In this document: positions 48,425 through 60,290 of the stretch, piece by piece
How the letters are laid out: every line of letters starts with the position of its first letter
Position numbering within the stretch: position 1 is the stretch's first letter
DNA from: Cacajao melanocephalus
Lineage: Eukaryota; Chordata; Mammalia; Primates; Pitheciidae
NCBI GenBank assembly: GCA_963573385.1
Contig: CAUYLG010047118.1
Coordinates: forward strand, 62,001 to 126,000
Direction of reading: 5' to 3'
DNA: 64,000 bases
Position numbers and translations under genes: made by a program
The notes under the pieces: model-generated
The model's input: the letters and a program-made list of their open reading frames with translations, nothing else
Database searches by the model: none
Told to the model about the DNA's origin: nothing

Positions 48425-48850
48425 ATCAGGTAGGGCCCTGGTAGAAACAGATGGCACATTCAAACTGGAAATTTGAGAAGAGATTAATAAAGGGCTTATT
48501 TATAAATATGCAGACATTGTTTAGAAAAGCAACAAGAGATGGTGCAGTACCTCTAGGCTAATAACACCCGGAGAGGGCAAGGAGAGAGAACAGTTAACAC
48601 CTGGAGAGGGATGGCTGGACTGACAGCAAAGCCTGGGCATTCAGTATCTGGCTAAGCTCTATGACCTTGCAGAAGAAAATGGGTGAGGAATAAGAATATG
48701 TATCCCTGTCACCCTCTTGCTGTCTTCCCACTCTCCTGCCAGTGCCTCTCATTTGCCAAATCCAACCAAAAGCAGTAGGGCAAGGGAACCAGTTTGATGC
48801 CATCACCGCAAGTCAGCTTCCCAGGGCTACTAGCAAGATAGAGAAGGGGA
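48425..48850 (+). mobile_element. Interspersed repeat, family not assigned
   Basis: 'ggtagaaacagatggcacat', 'gcaacaagagatggtgcagt', 'cttcccactctcctgccagt' and 'agtagggcaagggaaccagt' are blocks I recall from a common mammalian repeat, but I cannot place the family. The 70-aa minus frame 48594-48806 lies inside it. Confidence 0.45.
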
Positions 48851-50721
48851 AAGTGAAGCTGAAAGGGTGACAGGAAGATATCCAGTGCACATTTTACTTG
48901 AATTCACAGGTGCTTTAAACATATCCACCATATTTCATCTTATGATCAAGTATATTTATAAGATTCTATTTTTTAAACATACTACTAAGAAAAAAATGCT
49001 GCCAATTAAACCTATGACCTGCCATTGATTATAAAATGAATCCTCATATGAGAGATGTTACAATTTGATAAAAACATGTTTTAGTCTTAGAATTGGTGAA
49101 ATCTAGCATTATATTTTTCATAAATCATGTCCAAACCCAGAGGAAGGAAAAATCACTATAAAACTCTATAATTTTTTGAATGATTGGATACAAAATGAAT
49201 TTTCATTGGATCAGTACTTTTTCCTTCCCTCAAAATAATTTAAAATTTAATTCCAGTATCAGTAAGAGTCATGACAATTTACCAAAGGGAGGACATAGGA
49301 ACAATGGGTACTTTTTAGCCCCACTTGTTACTGACTCTGGGTGGCATGTAAGGCTTGCCTTCCTGTAGTTTGGAGAACAAGAAGAGGAAGAGGAGACTGG
49401 TAAAGCTGTAATATGATGAAAGTACACAGAGCCGGCCTTTGATTGTTACAATCACTTTAGGTTAGTGTGAGAGTGAAAAAAAAATGCATTTAGTGGAAGA
49501 AGTTGGACTATTTTGGGTGAGATTTTATTTTGGAGTTGATTTGATTATTTATAGAAGCTTTTAGACTGATGATACCACATATCAACAGATTTTCTTGAAT
49601 TCCTAACATAATTGGGTCAATTTCAGAGCAAAGGATATTCCTGCTACTAAAAATACCACATGTCAATTATTTTCTTGCTTTGATGTAACAATTAAAAATA
49701 CTATGATCTGGTGACTTTATGTTTAGGGTTTAAACGGTTTTTCAAAACCCCACATATTTTGAGGGCTCATTTCTAAAGCCAGTTGAAGTCTTCCTTAAAT
49801 TTCTTCTGCTGTGGCCTCAGTTTCTTTGTGAAATGAGTGGGTAGGACTAGATTTCTTCCAAAATCCCTTGCAGTTCAGATTGCTTGACATCGAAATAGAA
49901 AGTTTTAACATAATAAAAAATTAGCATAATTCTGTATCTATGTAAGAAAAAAGAACACATTTTCTTTATATAAAAAGAAGACAATGATAGCTGCATAAAC
50001 ATGAAGAAATCTTTAAAAAAATAATGTTAATGGAACTATCCAGCTAAAATTCCAGAATCATGTTGAAAAAGTGGCATCCCATGTGACTGAAAAAAATTTG
50101 ATTGATATTACTTGTGTGTCCTCCTTGTGTGTTGGGGTTCTCCAGACCACACCCTTGGGTTTGGTGACTATCTGGGAGGACTCTCAGGACTCGGCATGTA
50201 GTCAAAATCATGACCATGATTTACGACCATGAAGGGATCCAAAGCAAAATCAAGGGAGGGAATGGGTGTATGAGCAAAGTCCAGAGGAAACCAGGAGCAA
50301 GGTTCCAAATGTTCCCTTCCAATAGAGTCATGTAGGATACACTTAATTCCTCCACAAACAAGTTGTGATGACACATGTAAAATGTTGTCTCCCAAGGGAT
50401 GTTCATTAGGAATTCAGTACCCAGGATTTTTATTGGGGGCTGGTCACCTATGCACTCTCTACTTAGCATATACTAAAGTTTGAGACTCACAGAAGGGAAG
50501 CAAGTGTTCAGTATAACCCACACTATTTGCAGTTTTGGCACAATGAACCACTCTTGTCAGTTAGGGTTGTGGAAATATTCCTGAAATTCAAGTCCTTAGA
50601 TGCCAGCCACGGGCTTACCTTACATGCAGGTCTTTCTGAGGGTAGCAGTCTCAGGTCTGCTGTGTTAATTATTTTGTGCATAATCTACTTCACTAGTCTG
50701 CATTAGATTTGAGGTTACATA
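48851..50721. other. Single-copy DNA, nothing recognised
   Basis: About 1.9 kb of AT-rich sequence. Minus frames at 50168-50395 and 50221-50469 overlap in different frames. Confidence 0.45.
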
Positions 50722-50723
50722 TA

Positions 50724-51062
50724 CAGTCATATGTCACTTAATAAGATACATTCTGAGAAATGTGGAACTTTGTCATTGTGCAAACATCACAGAATATACG
50801 TACACAAACCTAGATGATAGTATAGCCTACTACGCACCTAGGCTACATGGAATAATCTATTGCTCCCGGGCTATAAATCTGTACAGCATGTTACTGTAGT
50901 AAATACTGTAGGCAGTTGTAACACAGTGGTAACCATTTGTATATCTAAGCACATCTAAACATGGAAAAGGTATAGTAAAAATATGCATTATCATCTTACA
51001 CAACTACTGTCAGTATATGTGGTCTATTGTTGACTAAAATGTTTTCATATGACACATGATTA
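50724..51062 (+). mobile_element. TA-flanked DNA transposon (Tc1/mariner type)
   Basis: The left end 'cagtcatatgtcacttaata' and the right end 'gttttcatatgacacatgat' are imperfect inverted repeats, and TA lies on both sides (50722-50723, 51063-51064). Inner blocks such as 'cacaaacctagatgatagta' and 'tactgtaggcagttgtaaca' match a common non-autonomous MER element. No transposase frame is present. Confidence 0.8.
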
Positions 51063-51064
51063 TA

Positions 51065-51404
51065 TATTTTTAAAATTATTTTTATTTATATTAATTTGCA
51101 ATCCTATCTGCCTAGATTAGCAGAAAATCTAGTCTCTCTCTTAGGGCCCACAATACCTATAGGAAGAAAATGTCTGTAAGAAATTTTGCTTCTTTCCAAA
51201 ATTAAAGGACCAGGGGATCAGGTAGTAGGACGATGGAAAAAAACAAAACAAAAAACAAACTATCCTTAAAAAGAGAAAATGATCACTGTAGAAGGAATTT
51301 AACTAAATACTGTGAAATGAAATATTCAGAGTGAAAACTTGAATCTGTGGTAGTAAAAAGAAATATTAACTTTCTTAAGTATTAGTAGCATTAGAATATT
51401 CAAA
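51065..51404. other. Single-copy DNA, nothing recognised
   Basis: A-rich; no feature is recognised. Confidence 0.45.
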
Positions 51405-51703
51405 ATTTATTAATGAATGAATTACATAACTTAAAGCATTTGTTGAACACTGTCAGACATTGTGTTAGATGCTGGAAATAGAGTAGTGAACTTGATGAAA
51501 GCCTTCCATCTTCACAAACTTAATGTCTAATGAGAAGCAGACCTTGTACAAATATCTACACTTGTGATGAGAGATGTGCAAGAGAAATGCACCTGGGTAC
51601 AGATGTACATCGTTGTGTAGTAAGTGTATCTAACCTAATGTGGAATATCTGGGAAGTCTTGCCTGAGAAAGAGATACTTAATCTGATAACTAAAAAGTGA
51701 ATG
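51405..51703 (-). mobile_element. L2 LINE 3' end, antisense
   Basis: 'catttgttgaacactgtcag', 'acattgtgttagatgctgga' and 'aatagagtagtgaacttgat' follow the L2 3' end in reverse complement. The right part 'tcttgcctgagaaagagata' also fits. Confidence 0.7.
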
Positions 51704-51705
51704 AG

Positions 51706-52001
51706 AGGCCGGGCATAGGGGCTTACACTTGTAATGCCAGCACTCTGGAAGGTTGAGGCGGGTGGATGGCTTCAGCCCAGAGTTCAAGACTAGCCTGGTC
51801 ACCATGGCAAAACCCTGTCTCTACAAAAAACACAAAACGTTAGCCAGGTGTCATGTGCCTGCTGTCCCAGCTACCTGGGAGACTGAGGGGGGAGGATTAC
51901 CTGAGCCTAGGAGGTCGAGGCTGCAGTGAGCTGTGATTGGGTCACTGCACTCTAGCCTGGGTGACAGAATGAGACCTTGTCTTAAAAAAAAAAAAAAAAA
52001 G
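51706..52001 (+). mobile_element. Full-length AluJ, sense
   Basis: Starts 'ggccgggcataggggcttac'. AluJ features are 'ctctacaaaaaacac' and 'aggaggtcgaggctgcagtg'. It ends in a pure A17 tail at 51985-52001. A pure tail on an AluJ is longer than usual for its age. Confidence 0.95.
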
Positions 52002-54779
52002 ATGAATTAGAATAGGAAAAGAAAAGGATGTAAGCCCCATAATCAGAGACAGTAATACAAATGATAGCATGACTCAAAAAGTCTTTATGACATGCTCATG
52101 GGTGAGTGGTTATTAAAGAATTATGAAATTGCCATGAGTGGTGGGATTTCGACATATTTCAGTAGAAGGGGGCTGTGGAAAAAAATCTTCATTAACATTC
52201 TACCATTACCAAGGCCTTATGTATTGCAGCTATTTTCTACAGAATAAAATGGAACAAATTATAGAATTGAGGTACCTAGAAATTACAGTTAAGCCTTGTC
52301 AGTCGACTTTGGAGGCAGGAAAGCTACAGCTTGAATCTCTGATTGTTTTGTGTAGGGCTGATGTTTGGTCATCCCCTGGAAGGAGCCTGAAAAGGATTTT
52401 TGGAAAGTGTTTGGAGCCTGGCCTTTAACCAAGCAACAGTTTGTCTTCCTTGTATCCTCCTGAAACCTACATTTTTTTCTTAAAAAAATTTTTTTGAAGG
52501 AACAGCTTGGGTATTTCATTAAAACTATAAGAACTTATAGGAGATACACACTTTCATCAGTCTGGCAAACAAACAGAAAAGTCAGTACCAAAAAGTAACC
52601 TGTGAGCAGATTTCAGCTCAGAAAAGGTGATGGTTTTGTTGCTTAAGGGAGAAGGAAATAAAGTGCCCTTTTCCAGGTGAATGAGTTATTACAGTTATAT
52701 GATTTATAATCAAATGGCAAGGGATGGACAAGGGACATGATCAAGTACTTTCTCCTGTCTCTGGATGGAACTCTATTAACATATTTCAAGAAATATCGTT
52801 GTCAACCATTTATATCAAAACCCTAGTAAAGAAGCTATACAGTCTCCCTTGGGAAACCTATGCCGTGTTATTGTCATCCTTTGATGGGTAATGTCTGGTT
52901 TCCTCCAGTGACTAACCTAAATTTGTCTGCTGCTACATACACCTTTATCTTTTTGTTCTGTTGGCAGTAGAGGCAGCAAATACATTACCATTTGCATAAT
53001 GATATGTTTTAAAGCTTTTATTTCTTTGTTGGCTTTCTTTTCATTAAGTTGTGTATATCCTAAATCAATACTTGGAAAGGAGAGCAGGGTGTAAAATCAG
53101 TGGCAGAAGAGCTAAGAGAATAAGCTAGGAGCGCCTCTGAAAATACCAGACCAGAGTTACTCATTGTACCAGTAAAGAAATCGTGAGAGATTTTTCCCTA
53201 AGGGAGCTTGACTTAGATTTAACTGTATCTTTCCCTTCATCCTGTGTTTTACAGAGAGACAGTCACAAGTGGAACATGGATTCTCTAGAAATCACTTGCA
53301 GACAGGCTTCTAACCTGGCATGCTTGTGGCCTGAATGTTTCCTCCCACTTCAGGGACAAAGGGGAAGTGGCCAGTTAGTATCTTTAGGAAGCTGACCAAA
53401 GGCCTTTAGATTTCTTAGGCCTAATGCTGAGTTTATTATATTTGGAGCCTAAGGCCAGTTTCCTCTTTGGTCAAAGGGACAACATGACACTTTTGCTCTG
53501 GGCCTAGAGGGTAATGAAAGGAGATCAAATGGAAACATAATGAGTATATAATGTCGTAAAAGTATTTCTCAGTATCTATCTGGATTCTATGTCTTTAAAA
53601 TAAAAGAATTTGAGCATCATAGCCTTATTTCTAACAAAAGTTCTAGACCTTCCCACTCATCTTATTATGGATTCCTGTTTGAGATCTACGTTTTGTTGAC
53701 TTACGGACTAGTAACATAGTCTGAAATCAATGAAGATTTATGAATACATGTTGTTGAATGAATGACCTTTAGTGTTATTAGTCCTATCTGTCCCTTTGAT
53801 CATTTTTAGAGCCTGATAACTAAGTAACACTCTCTACTTTGACCCTTGAGTCTTTTCCCCCAGCTTTTATATTTTATATATACTTTATACCTGGTACCAC
53901 ATTCTTTAAGATTCTGAAACCCTAGATCCAATCTTGACACTATTCTACTAGGTCAGCAACCACACTGGGACTATCTTAGTGACCTTAAGGGGAGAATCGT
54001 ATACCCAGTCCATCCTGTAAGAATTTTGATTTGTATTCTCAGTAGAACTCATGTCATAGGTTTCAGGGTTATAATAATTTAGAGATTGGTTTAATAACAC
54101 CAGGGATTTCAAAGTGACATGTGTCTATTAGTTTTCATTACATTGACTCTCAACATCCAACTATAGTATTTTTAAAGATATAGAAGAAAGAGAAAGACTC
54201 ATATCAGTACTGAAGACTAACTTTGTCAGATAACTCAATGCCACTATCTGGTGGTGAATCTTTGCTTACTATAATATAAAGCAGGTTGGAGTGTATTGAA
54301 GAATTACTCTGAATTAACCTCAAGTATGGTGAATTATGGGGCAATCTGAGTACTCTGTCCATCAGTTTTGCTCCCAATCATCCTGTTACATCTACGGAGA
54401 TAGAGGCCAACAAAATGAACAGGGCAAGAGGCAGGTAGGGAATCATGAGGATGGTGGAGCTAATTCGCAAAGCTGTAATCCCCAAGTATAGGGTGTAGGG
54501 TAGACACTGGAGGATATTTATTAGAGGTGTAAGCCAAGAATTATTTATCATGTGTTATATTGATTTACAGTGGCTGAAAATCAGGTTGTAGGGCAAAGAT
54601 AAGTTATTTATTTACTAAGTTTGAACTAGGTGAAAGTTACCGGGAATTGGATTAGAACTCAGTGGATGTCATTCTACATTCCAAATGTCAATTTGGGAAA
54701 AAAGGAGTCATCAAACAAGAGGCAGTAACAGAGCCAATCATTAGTCATTCACCAAACAACAGTGCTTTCTGAAAACAAA
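52002..54779. other. Single-copy DNA, nothing recognised
   Basis: About 2.8 kb with no recognised repeat. Frames 52138-52428 (+) and 52289-52519 (-) overlap. Neither has a known motif. Confidence 0.4.
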
Positions 54780-55370
54780 ACAACAGAACAATAACAACAA
54801 AAAAATTTTAAAGAATTCTTCAACTAAAGAATTAGCAAAGAGAAACATTATAAAAAGAATAAAATTCAACCCAAGCCAAAAAAATAAAACTGCAATATAA
54901 GAAAAGACTTAGAAGAAAAGTATATTTCCAAAATAATGTTTTCTTATAAAATCCAGAAGAAACAACCAGAAAATTATTTGAAATGAGCAATAGAGAAGTA
55001 GAACCCATTGCCTCTATGAAACAGAAAGATATTCAGATATAAAATACTAGGATAAAAAGGCAACAGAAATAATTGCAATGAGAGATATGTAAAATAAGAA
55101 GGATTAGTATAACAGAATTGAAACACAGAAAAGTAAGAAAAACTGAAGAGAGGAAAGATAATTGACATGGAGAACAGAGAATGGAGAGTCAACAACATGT
55201 GGATAATTGGTGTCCCTATAGGAGACGAAATCAATAATCAATGATACACATAAGAAGATATTCCTGAGAGAAAGAATGGGTTATAGATTAAGGTGGCTTA
55301 TTGAGTTAAAGTAAATAAAAAGAGACTCATTTTGGGTCATACCTGGCAATACTTTGATATAAGGTTGCAT
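54780..55370 (+). mobile_element. Old L1M/HAL1-like ORF1 region, sense
   Basis: A-rich coding-like sequence with 'ggagaacagagaatggagag', 'acatgtggataattggtgtc' and 'cctataggagacgaaatcaa' resembles L1M or HAL1 ORF1. No long frame is open on +. The 86-aa minus frame 54974-55234 is its shadow. Confidence 0.45.
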
Positions 55371-55479
55371 ACTCTATAACAACAGTTTACAAACTTTTTG
55401 GTCTCACAATGCTATTATACTCTTAAAAATTACTCAGGATTATGCTTTAGGGTTCTCCAGAGGAAAAGAATCAATAGAA

Positions 55480-55530
55480 TAGATAGATGGATGGATAACA
55501 GAATCAGTAGGATGGATGGATGGATAGATG
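55480..55530. repeat. (GGAT/GATA)n simple repeat
   Basis: 'agatagatggatggat' and 'ggatggatggatggatagat' are interrupted tetranucleotide repeats within the LTR-like element. Confidence 0.9.
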
Positions 55531-55535
55531 AATAG

Positions 55536-55895
55536 AAACATAATTTGGCTGTGTTTCCACCCAAATATCATCTTGAATTATAACTCCCATAATTCCACAT
55601 GTTGTGGGAGGGACACAGTGGGAGATAATTGAATCACAGAGGTTGTTTTCCCCATATTGTTCTTATGATAATGAATAAGTCTCACAAGATCTGATGATTT
55701 TATAAGGGGTTTCCCCATTTGCTTGATTCTCAATTCTCTTTTGTCTCCTGCCATGTAAGACATGCCTTTTGCCTTCCACCATGATTGTGAGGCCTCCCCA
55801 GCCACACGGAATTTAAGTCCATTAAAAATATTTTTTTTAACAAATTACCCAGTCTTGGGTATGTCTTTATCACAGCACGAAAACAGACTAATACA
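55536..55895 (+). mobile_element. THE1 (MaLR) solo LTR
   Basis: 360 bases, the usual THE1 LTR length. Blocks: 'aatttggctgtgtttccacc', 'atcatcttgaattataactc', 'aataagtctcacaagatctg', 'gccatgtaagacatgccttt', 'attgtgaggcctccccagcc', and the 3' end 'aaaacagactaataca'. The flanking 5-mers (aatag and gatac) agree only in part. Confidence 0.92.
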
Positions 55896-57440
55896 GATAC
55901 CATAGATAGATACATACAAATGAGGAAATGGCTCACACGATTGTGGAGATGGGCAAGTCCTAAGGTCTGCAGAGTGAGTTAGTGAGCTGGATACCCAGGA
56001 AGAGCCACGCTTCATTTTGAGTCTGAAAGCAGAAAAAAAGCCAATGTCCCAGCAGTCAGTGTGAATTTTCTCTCACATGGAGAAAGTTCAGATATTTAGT
56101 TCTATAAAGGTAATAGGATGAGGCCCATCCACAATAGAAAAGGCAATCTGCTTTACTCAGTCTACTTATTTAAATATTAATCTTGTCCAAAAACATGCTT
56201 ACAGAAACACCCCAAATAATGTTTGACCAAATATCTAGGTACCCTGTGGCCCAGTCAAATTGACAAATAAAATTAACCATCACAGGCTCCAAATAACTTT
56301 TGTTTATCTAGATTATATTTATTAGTGTTTACCATATTAGAAATTAAATTTGAGAATTTAAGGAAAATATGTGTTTATTTGAATAAGCCCATTGCATGTT
56401 AAAATAAACAGGATACCTTAACAAAAAAAACTATATATTCCAAAACAAAACAAAAAATACTGGAATTGTTTTCAGTTTGCAAATCTCTTAAATGTCTGGC
56501 TTAGAAAACAGGAGATCGTATCTACTACATTTAATTTGTTTTAATATCTTTTGGTTAAAGTATATTAAAAATCTATCATCATACAAATATGTAGTTGGAA
56601 AGGAGAACATTTTAATAGCTTTTTCAGATAATTATGAATATTTTAAAACAACTACACCCAAACTTGAAAAGCGGTAGTTTTGAAAGTTTAACTGTAATAT
56701 GAAAACTGAAATATTAAATAACTTTTCATACTTAATTGCAGTAAAATCCACTGGTTTATCATTTTGAATAGATCTTTACCTATATATTTTCACATCATAC
56801 ATTGATCATTTGGAAATTTATTGTTTCCCTGAATAATGAAGATCTTCCAAACATTGACACATTTAGTTATACAATTTTTTAAAATCTTGTTAATATCATT
56901 TCCAACTTCATTAAAAAATCTAAGTATTGAAAAGCTTACAAACTCGCCATGGTAGTTAAAAGTTTTCCAAAATTCTGTTTTTCACTTGGGAACTTAAATT
57001 GTATCATTGACTGCAAATACTCTCAGTTGCTTTTATCATAGTGACAGGCTCACTTAGTTCATTTAAAGAAAATATCTGACAAATAATTGTTTGATTTAGC
57101 ATAGTTTATCTGTTGATTGTTCTTTCAAGTAAAAAAGGTTTTCCAGAAAAATGTGGTTAGTTTAGCTTGCAACTCAAACGATTGCCCATGTAATTTTCCT
57201 CAAGATAGTCATTCTTGTGTGGTATGCTACAGAAGTGCCTTATGAGTATTTCCTGAGCATCAAATAGAAAATATAATGGCAAATAGTATATTTAATGCCA
57301 CTGTCTTGATTCTTGTTAAGGCATCATTACTTTGAACTATCAGTGCAAATATCAACACCTTAAAAGAAAATAACCTCTTAGTATTATGAAAATAGTTTTG
57401 ACCTTATAGACTCCCTGAAAGTTCTCAGGGACCACACTAT

Positions 57441-57733
57441 TTTTTTATTTTGAAATTTTTAACTTCTTTTCATTTTTGTGAGTACATACTAGGTGCATAT
57501 ATTTATGGGTTACACGAGATACAAACAGGTAATGAATAATAATCATTTCAGAGTCAATGGGGTATCCATCACTTCAAGCATTTATCTTTTGTGTTACAAT
57601 CATGTTACACTCTTTTAGTTATTTAAAAATGTACAATTAAAGTATTTCTGACCGTTGTCACCCTGTTGTGCTAGCAATACTAGGTCTTATTCATTCTTTC
57701 TAACTACTTTATTATACCCATTAGCAATCCCCA
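57441..57733 (-). mobile_element. L1MA/MB 3' UTR fragment, antisense
   Basis: 'tttgtgagtacatactaggt', 'gcatatatttatgggttaca', 'gtatccatcacttcaagcat' and 'taggtcttattcattctttc' are the reverse complement of an L1MA-type 3' UTR. It is 5'-truncated and inserted near the right end of the hAT element. A rough duplication 'agggaccacact'/'aggaaccaaact' flanks it. Confidence 0.88.
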
Positions 57734-57766
57734 AGGAACCAAACTTTTAGAACCACTGTTCTATAA

Positions 57767-58149
57767 GCATCCAAACAGAAAAAAAATAGTTTTCTACAAA
57801 GTAATAAAAAATCATGTTATCTCTATAATAATAAATGTGACAATATAATGGAGAGATAGAAATTTTGAGAAATGAGGTTTATGACCCAAGATATCTTAAA
57901 TATTTTTGATGAATGTATTATGCTCCCTAATAAAAGACAAATATTTCATGAGAATCAAAACCCTAAACTCATGTATATTCTGTTTTAAGAGACAGACCTA
58001 AACGAGTAACTCAAAAAAGATAAAAAGAAAAGGAGATAAAAATGTACTTAAAAACCTGAAAATATAAAGGAAGTAATAATCAAAATATTATCTAAATACA
58101 ATTCACATTAGAAATCATTTAACAAAACTAAGACAGTTATTTATGTTGA
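57767..58149. other. AT-rich DNA, nothing recognised
   Basis: A/T-rich sequence without a recognised feature. Confidence 0.45.
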
Positions 58150-58545
58150 CCATGATTTCATTCTATAAAAAAGGAATTATTTACCATATATCACCTTATT
58201 TCTCTTACCATCCAGTCTCTGGCAATCATCGTTCTGCTTTCTTCTTCTATGAGTGCAACTTTCAGTTTTAAGATGAGTAATTTCTGGGGATCTAATGTAT
58301 GGCATAGTGACCATAGTTAATACTACTGCATTGTTTACTTGAAATTTGATGAGAGAGCAAATTTTTAGTGTCTTCATCCCCCTGCCCTGCACACACAAAT
58401 GGTAACTGCGGATGGTGATAAATGTGTTCATTAATTTGATTTTAGTTATAAGTACACCATGTATCCATACATTAAATAATCACATTGTGCACCTTGAATA
58501 TAAATAATTTTTGTCAATATTTTAAATCAAAATAAGAAAAACAAA
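58150..58545 (+). mobile_element. L1MA/MB 3' end with inverted 5' part
   Basis: 58267-58545 is sense L1 3' UTR ('gagtaatttctggggatcta', 'tgaccatagttaatactact', 'attgtgcaccttgaatataa') with an A-rich end. 58150-58262 is the antisense of the segment that normally lies just upstream ('ccatccagtctctggcaatc', 'cttcttctatgagtgcaact'). The layout fits a 5' inversion made by twin priming. No target duplication is evident. Confidence 0.65.
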
Positions 58546-58584
58546 AGAGGGAGAAACTATTGTCTAAAATCTTTATGAACCAAA

Positions 58585-58810
58585 TATACCAGAGGTGTCC
58601 CATCTTTTGGCTTCCCTGGGCCACATTGAAATAATAAGAATTGTCTTGAGCCACACATAAAATGCACTAATGATAGCTGAAGAGCTTTTTTAAAAAAATA
58701 CATGCATAAATCTCGTAACATTTTAAGAAAGTTTATGACTTTGTTTTGAGCTGCATTCAAAGCCATCCTGAACCTCAAGCAGTTTATGAACCATAGTTTG
58801 AACAAGCTCA
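58585..58810 (+). mobile_element. DNA-transposon-like MER element
   Basis: 'gtgtcccatcttttggcttc', 'cctgggccacattgaaataa', 'gtcttgagccacacataaaa' and 'gagctgcattcaaagccatc' match a common mammalian element that I recall as a DNA transposon. Family name not fixed. The 106-aa minus frame 58557-58877 runs through it. Confidence 0.65.
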
Positions 58811-59339
58811 TATTACATATTAAAGTAAAAGCTAGTATATAAAAACATGTTGAAAGAAAAAGAATAGAAATGGTCAATTAACACATGTTTTTCTTTAAAC
58901 TTTTAGTTTCAGGGGTATATGTGCAGGTTTGTTAAATAGGTAAACTTATGTCATGGGGTTTGTTGTACAGATTATTTTATCACCCAGGTACTAAGCCTCA
59001 TACCCAATTATTATTTTCTTTTGATCTTCTCCCTCCTTCCACTGTTCACCCTCAAGTAGGCCCTGGTGTATGTTGTTTCTCTCTTTGTGCCCATGTGTTC
59101 TCATCATTTAGCTCCTACTTATGAGAACAGCTAGTAATTGGTTTTTTGTTCTCACACTAGTTTGCTAAGGATGATGGTCTCCAGCTCCATCTATGTTCCT
59201 GCAATGGACATGATCTTGTTCTTTTTAATGGCTGCATAGCATTCCATGATATGTATGTACCATATTTTCTTTATTCAATCTGCCATTGATGGTCATTTAG
59301 GTTGATTCCATGTCTTTGCTGGTTACTATGCTGGCTTCA

Positions 59340-60290
59340 TTGTGTAGTTGCTTTATAATCTCACTGGTCAGTGTACTTAAATGCATTTTTGTATTGGCTG
59401 GTAATGGTCCTTCTTTTCCATATTTAGAGCTCTTTTTAAGACCTCTTATAAGGTATCCTCGTGATAACAAACTCCCTCAACATTTGCTCATCTGAAAGGA
59501 ACTTATTTCTCCTTCACTGAAGAAGCTTAGTTTAGTAGATTTAAAATTCTTAGTTAAAGATTTTTTTTCCTTCAAGAATTTTGAATATAGGTTCCCAATC
59601 TCTTCTGGCATGTAGAGTTTCTGCTGAGATGTCTTCTGGTACCCTGATGGGGTTTCCTTTATAGGTGACTTGGCCTTTCTCTTAGCTGCTTTTAATATTC
59701 TTTTGTTTTGACCTTGGAAAATCTGATTATATGACTTGAGAATGATCTTATGTAGAATCTTGCAGGGGTTCTCTGTATTTCCTGAATGTGACTCTTGGCC
59801 TCTCCAGTGAGGTTGGGGAAGTTTTCATGAATGGTATCCTGAAATATGTTTTCCAAGTAGTTTGCGTTCTTAACATCCCTTTCAGCAATGCCAATGATTC
59901 ATAGATTTGACCTCTTTACATAATCCCATATTTCTCAGAGGTTTTGTTCATATTTTTTATTCTTTTTTGAAATTTTTGTCTGTCATTTCAGAGAGCCAGT
60001 CTTCGATTTCTGAGATTCTTTCCTCAGCTTGGTCTATTCTGCTATTAATATTTACTGTTGCACTGTGAAATGTTTGTAGTGTGTTTTTCATCTCTATCAC
60101 ATCAGTTAGATTCTGTTTTATATTGTCTATTTCATCTGCCAGCTCCTGTATCATTTTATTGTGATTCTAAGTTTCCTTGGATTGGGTTTTGTTGTTCTGA
60201 ATCTCGATGATCTCATTCCTATCCATATTCTGAATTCTGTTTCTGTCATTTCGGCCAACTCAGCCTGGTTAAGAACACTTTTTGGAGAAC
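59340..60290 (-). pseudogene. L1 ORF1 remnant (ORF1p, RNA-binding protein of L1)
   Basis: Intact ORF1p is a trimeric RNA-binding chaperone needed for L1 retrotransposition. Here only a 65-codon open piece is left (59957-60154, minus strand). It shows the heptad-type coiled-coil sequence INSRIDQAEERISEIEDWLS, characteristic of ORF1p. Stops and indels break the rest. The C-terminal coding end lies near 59395 and the start region near 60250-60290. It cannot be functional, and its stop end is close to the ORF2 deletion junction. Confidence 0.75.

Larger units (their letters stand above)
55443..56284 (+). mobile_element. LTR-like repeat (family B) inside the hAT element
   Basis: Starts 'tgctttagggttctccagag' and ends 'aaattaaccatcaca'. 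Inner blocks are a GATA/GATG simple repeat (55480-55530), 'ggctcacacgattgtggaga' and 'ggcaatctgctttactcagt'. It is split by THE1 at 55536-55895, and its own length is about 480 bases. Confidence 0.75.
55380..57758 (+). mobile_element. hAT-type DNA transposon, split by nested insertions
   Basis: Left end 'caacagtttacaaacttttt' and right end 'aaacttttagaaccactg' are decayed inverted repeats of the CAGTGGTTCTCAAAC type. The flanking 8-mers 'ctctataa' (55372-55379) and 'ttctataa' (57759-57766) agree at 7 of 8 positions, as expected for hAT. Inner blocks such as 'ttgcaaatctcttaaatgtc' and 'gaaaatagttttgaccttat' match a known hAT/Charlie-type MER consensus. With the insertions removed the element is about 1.24 kb. 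No transposase frame is intact. Confidence 0.8.

Noticed and set aside
52138..52428. 96-aa frame on +, considered as a processed pseudogene
   Set aside because: No match to a protein I can recognise, no poly-A tail or target duplication around it.
54974..55234. 86-aa hydrophobic minus-strand frame, considered as a membrane protein
   Set aside because: It is the antisense of A-rich L1/HAL1 ORF1-like sequence; runs of T produce Phe, Leu and Ser artificially.
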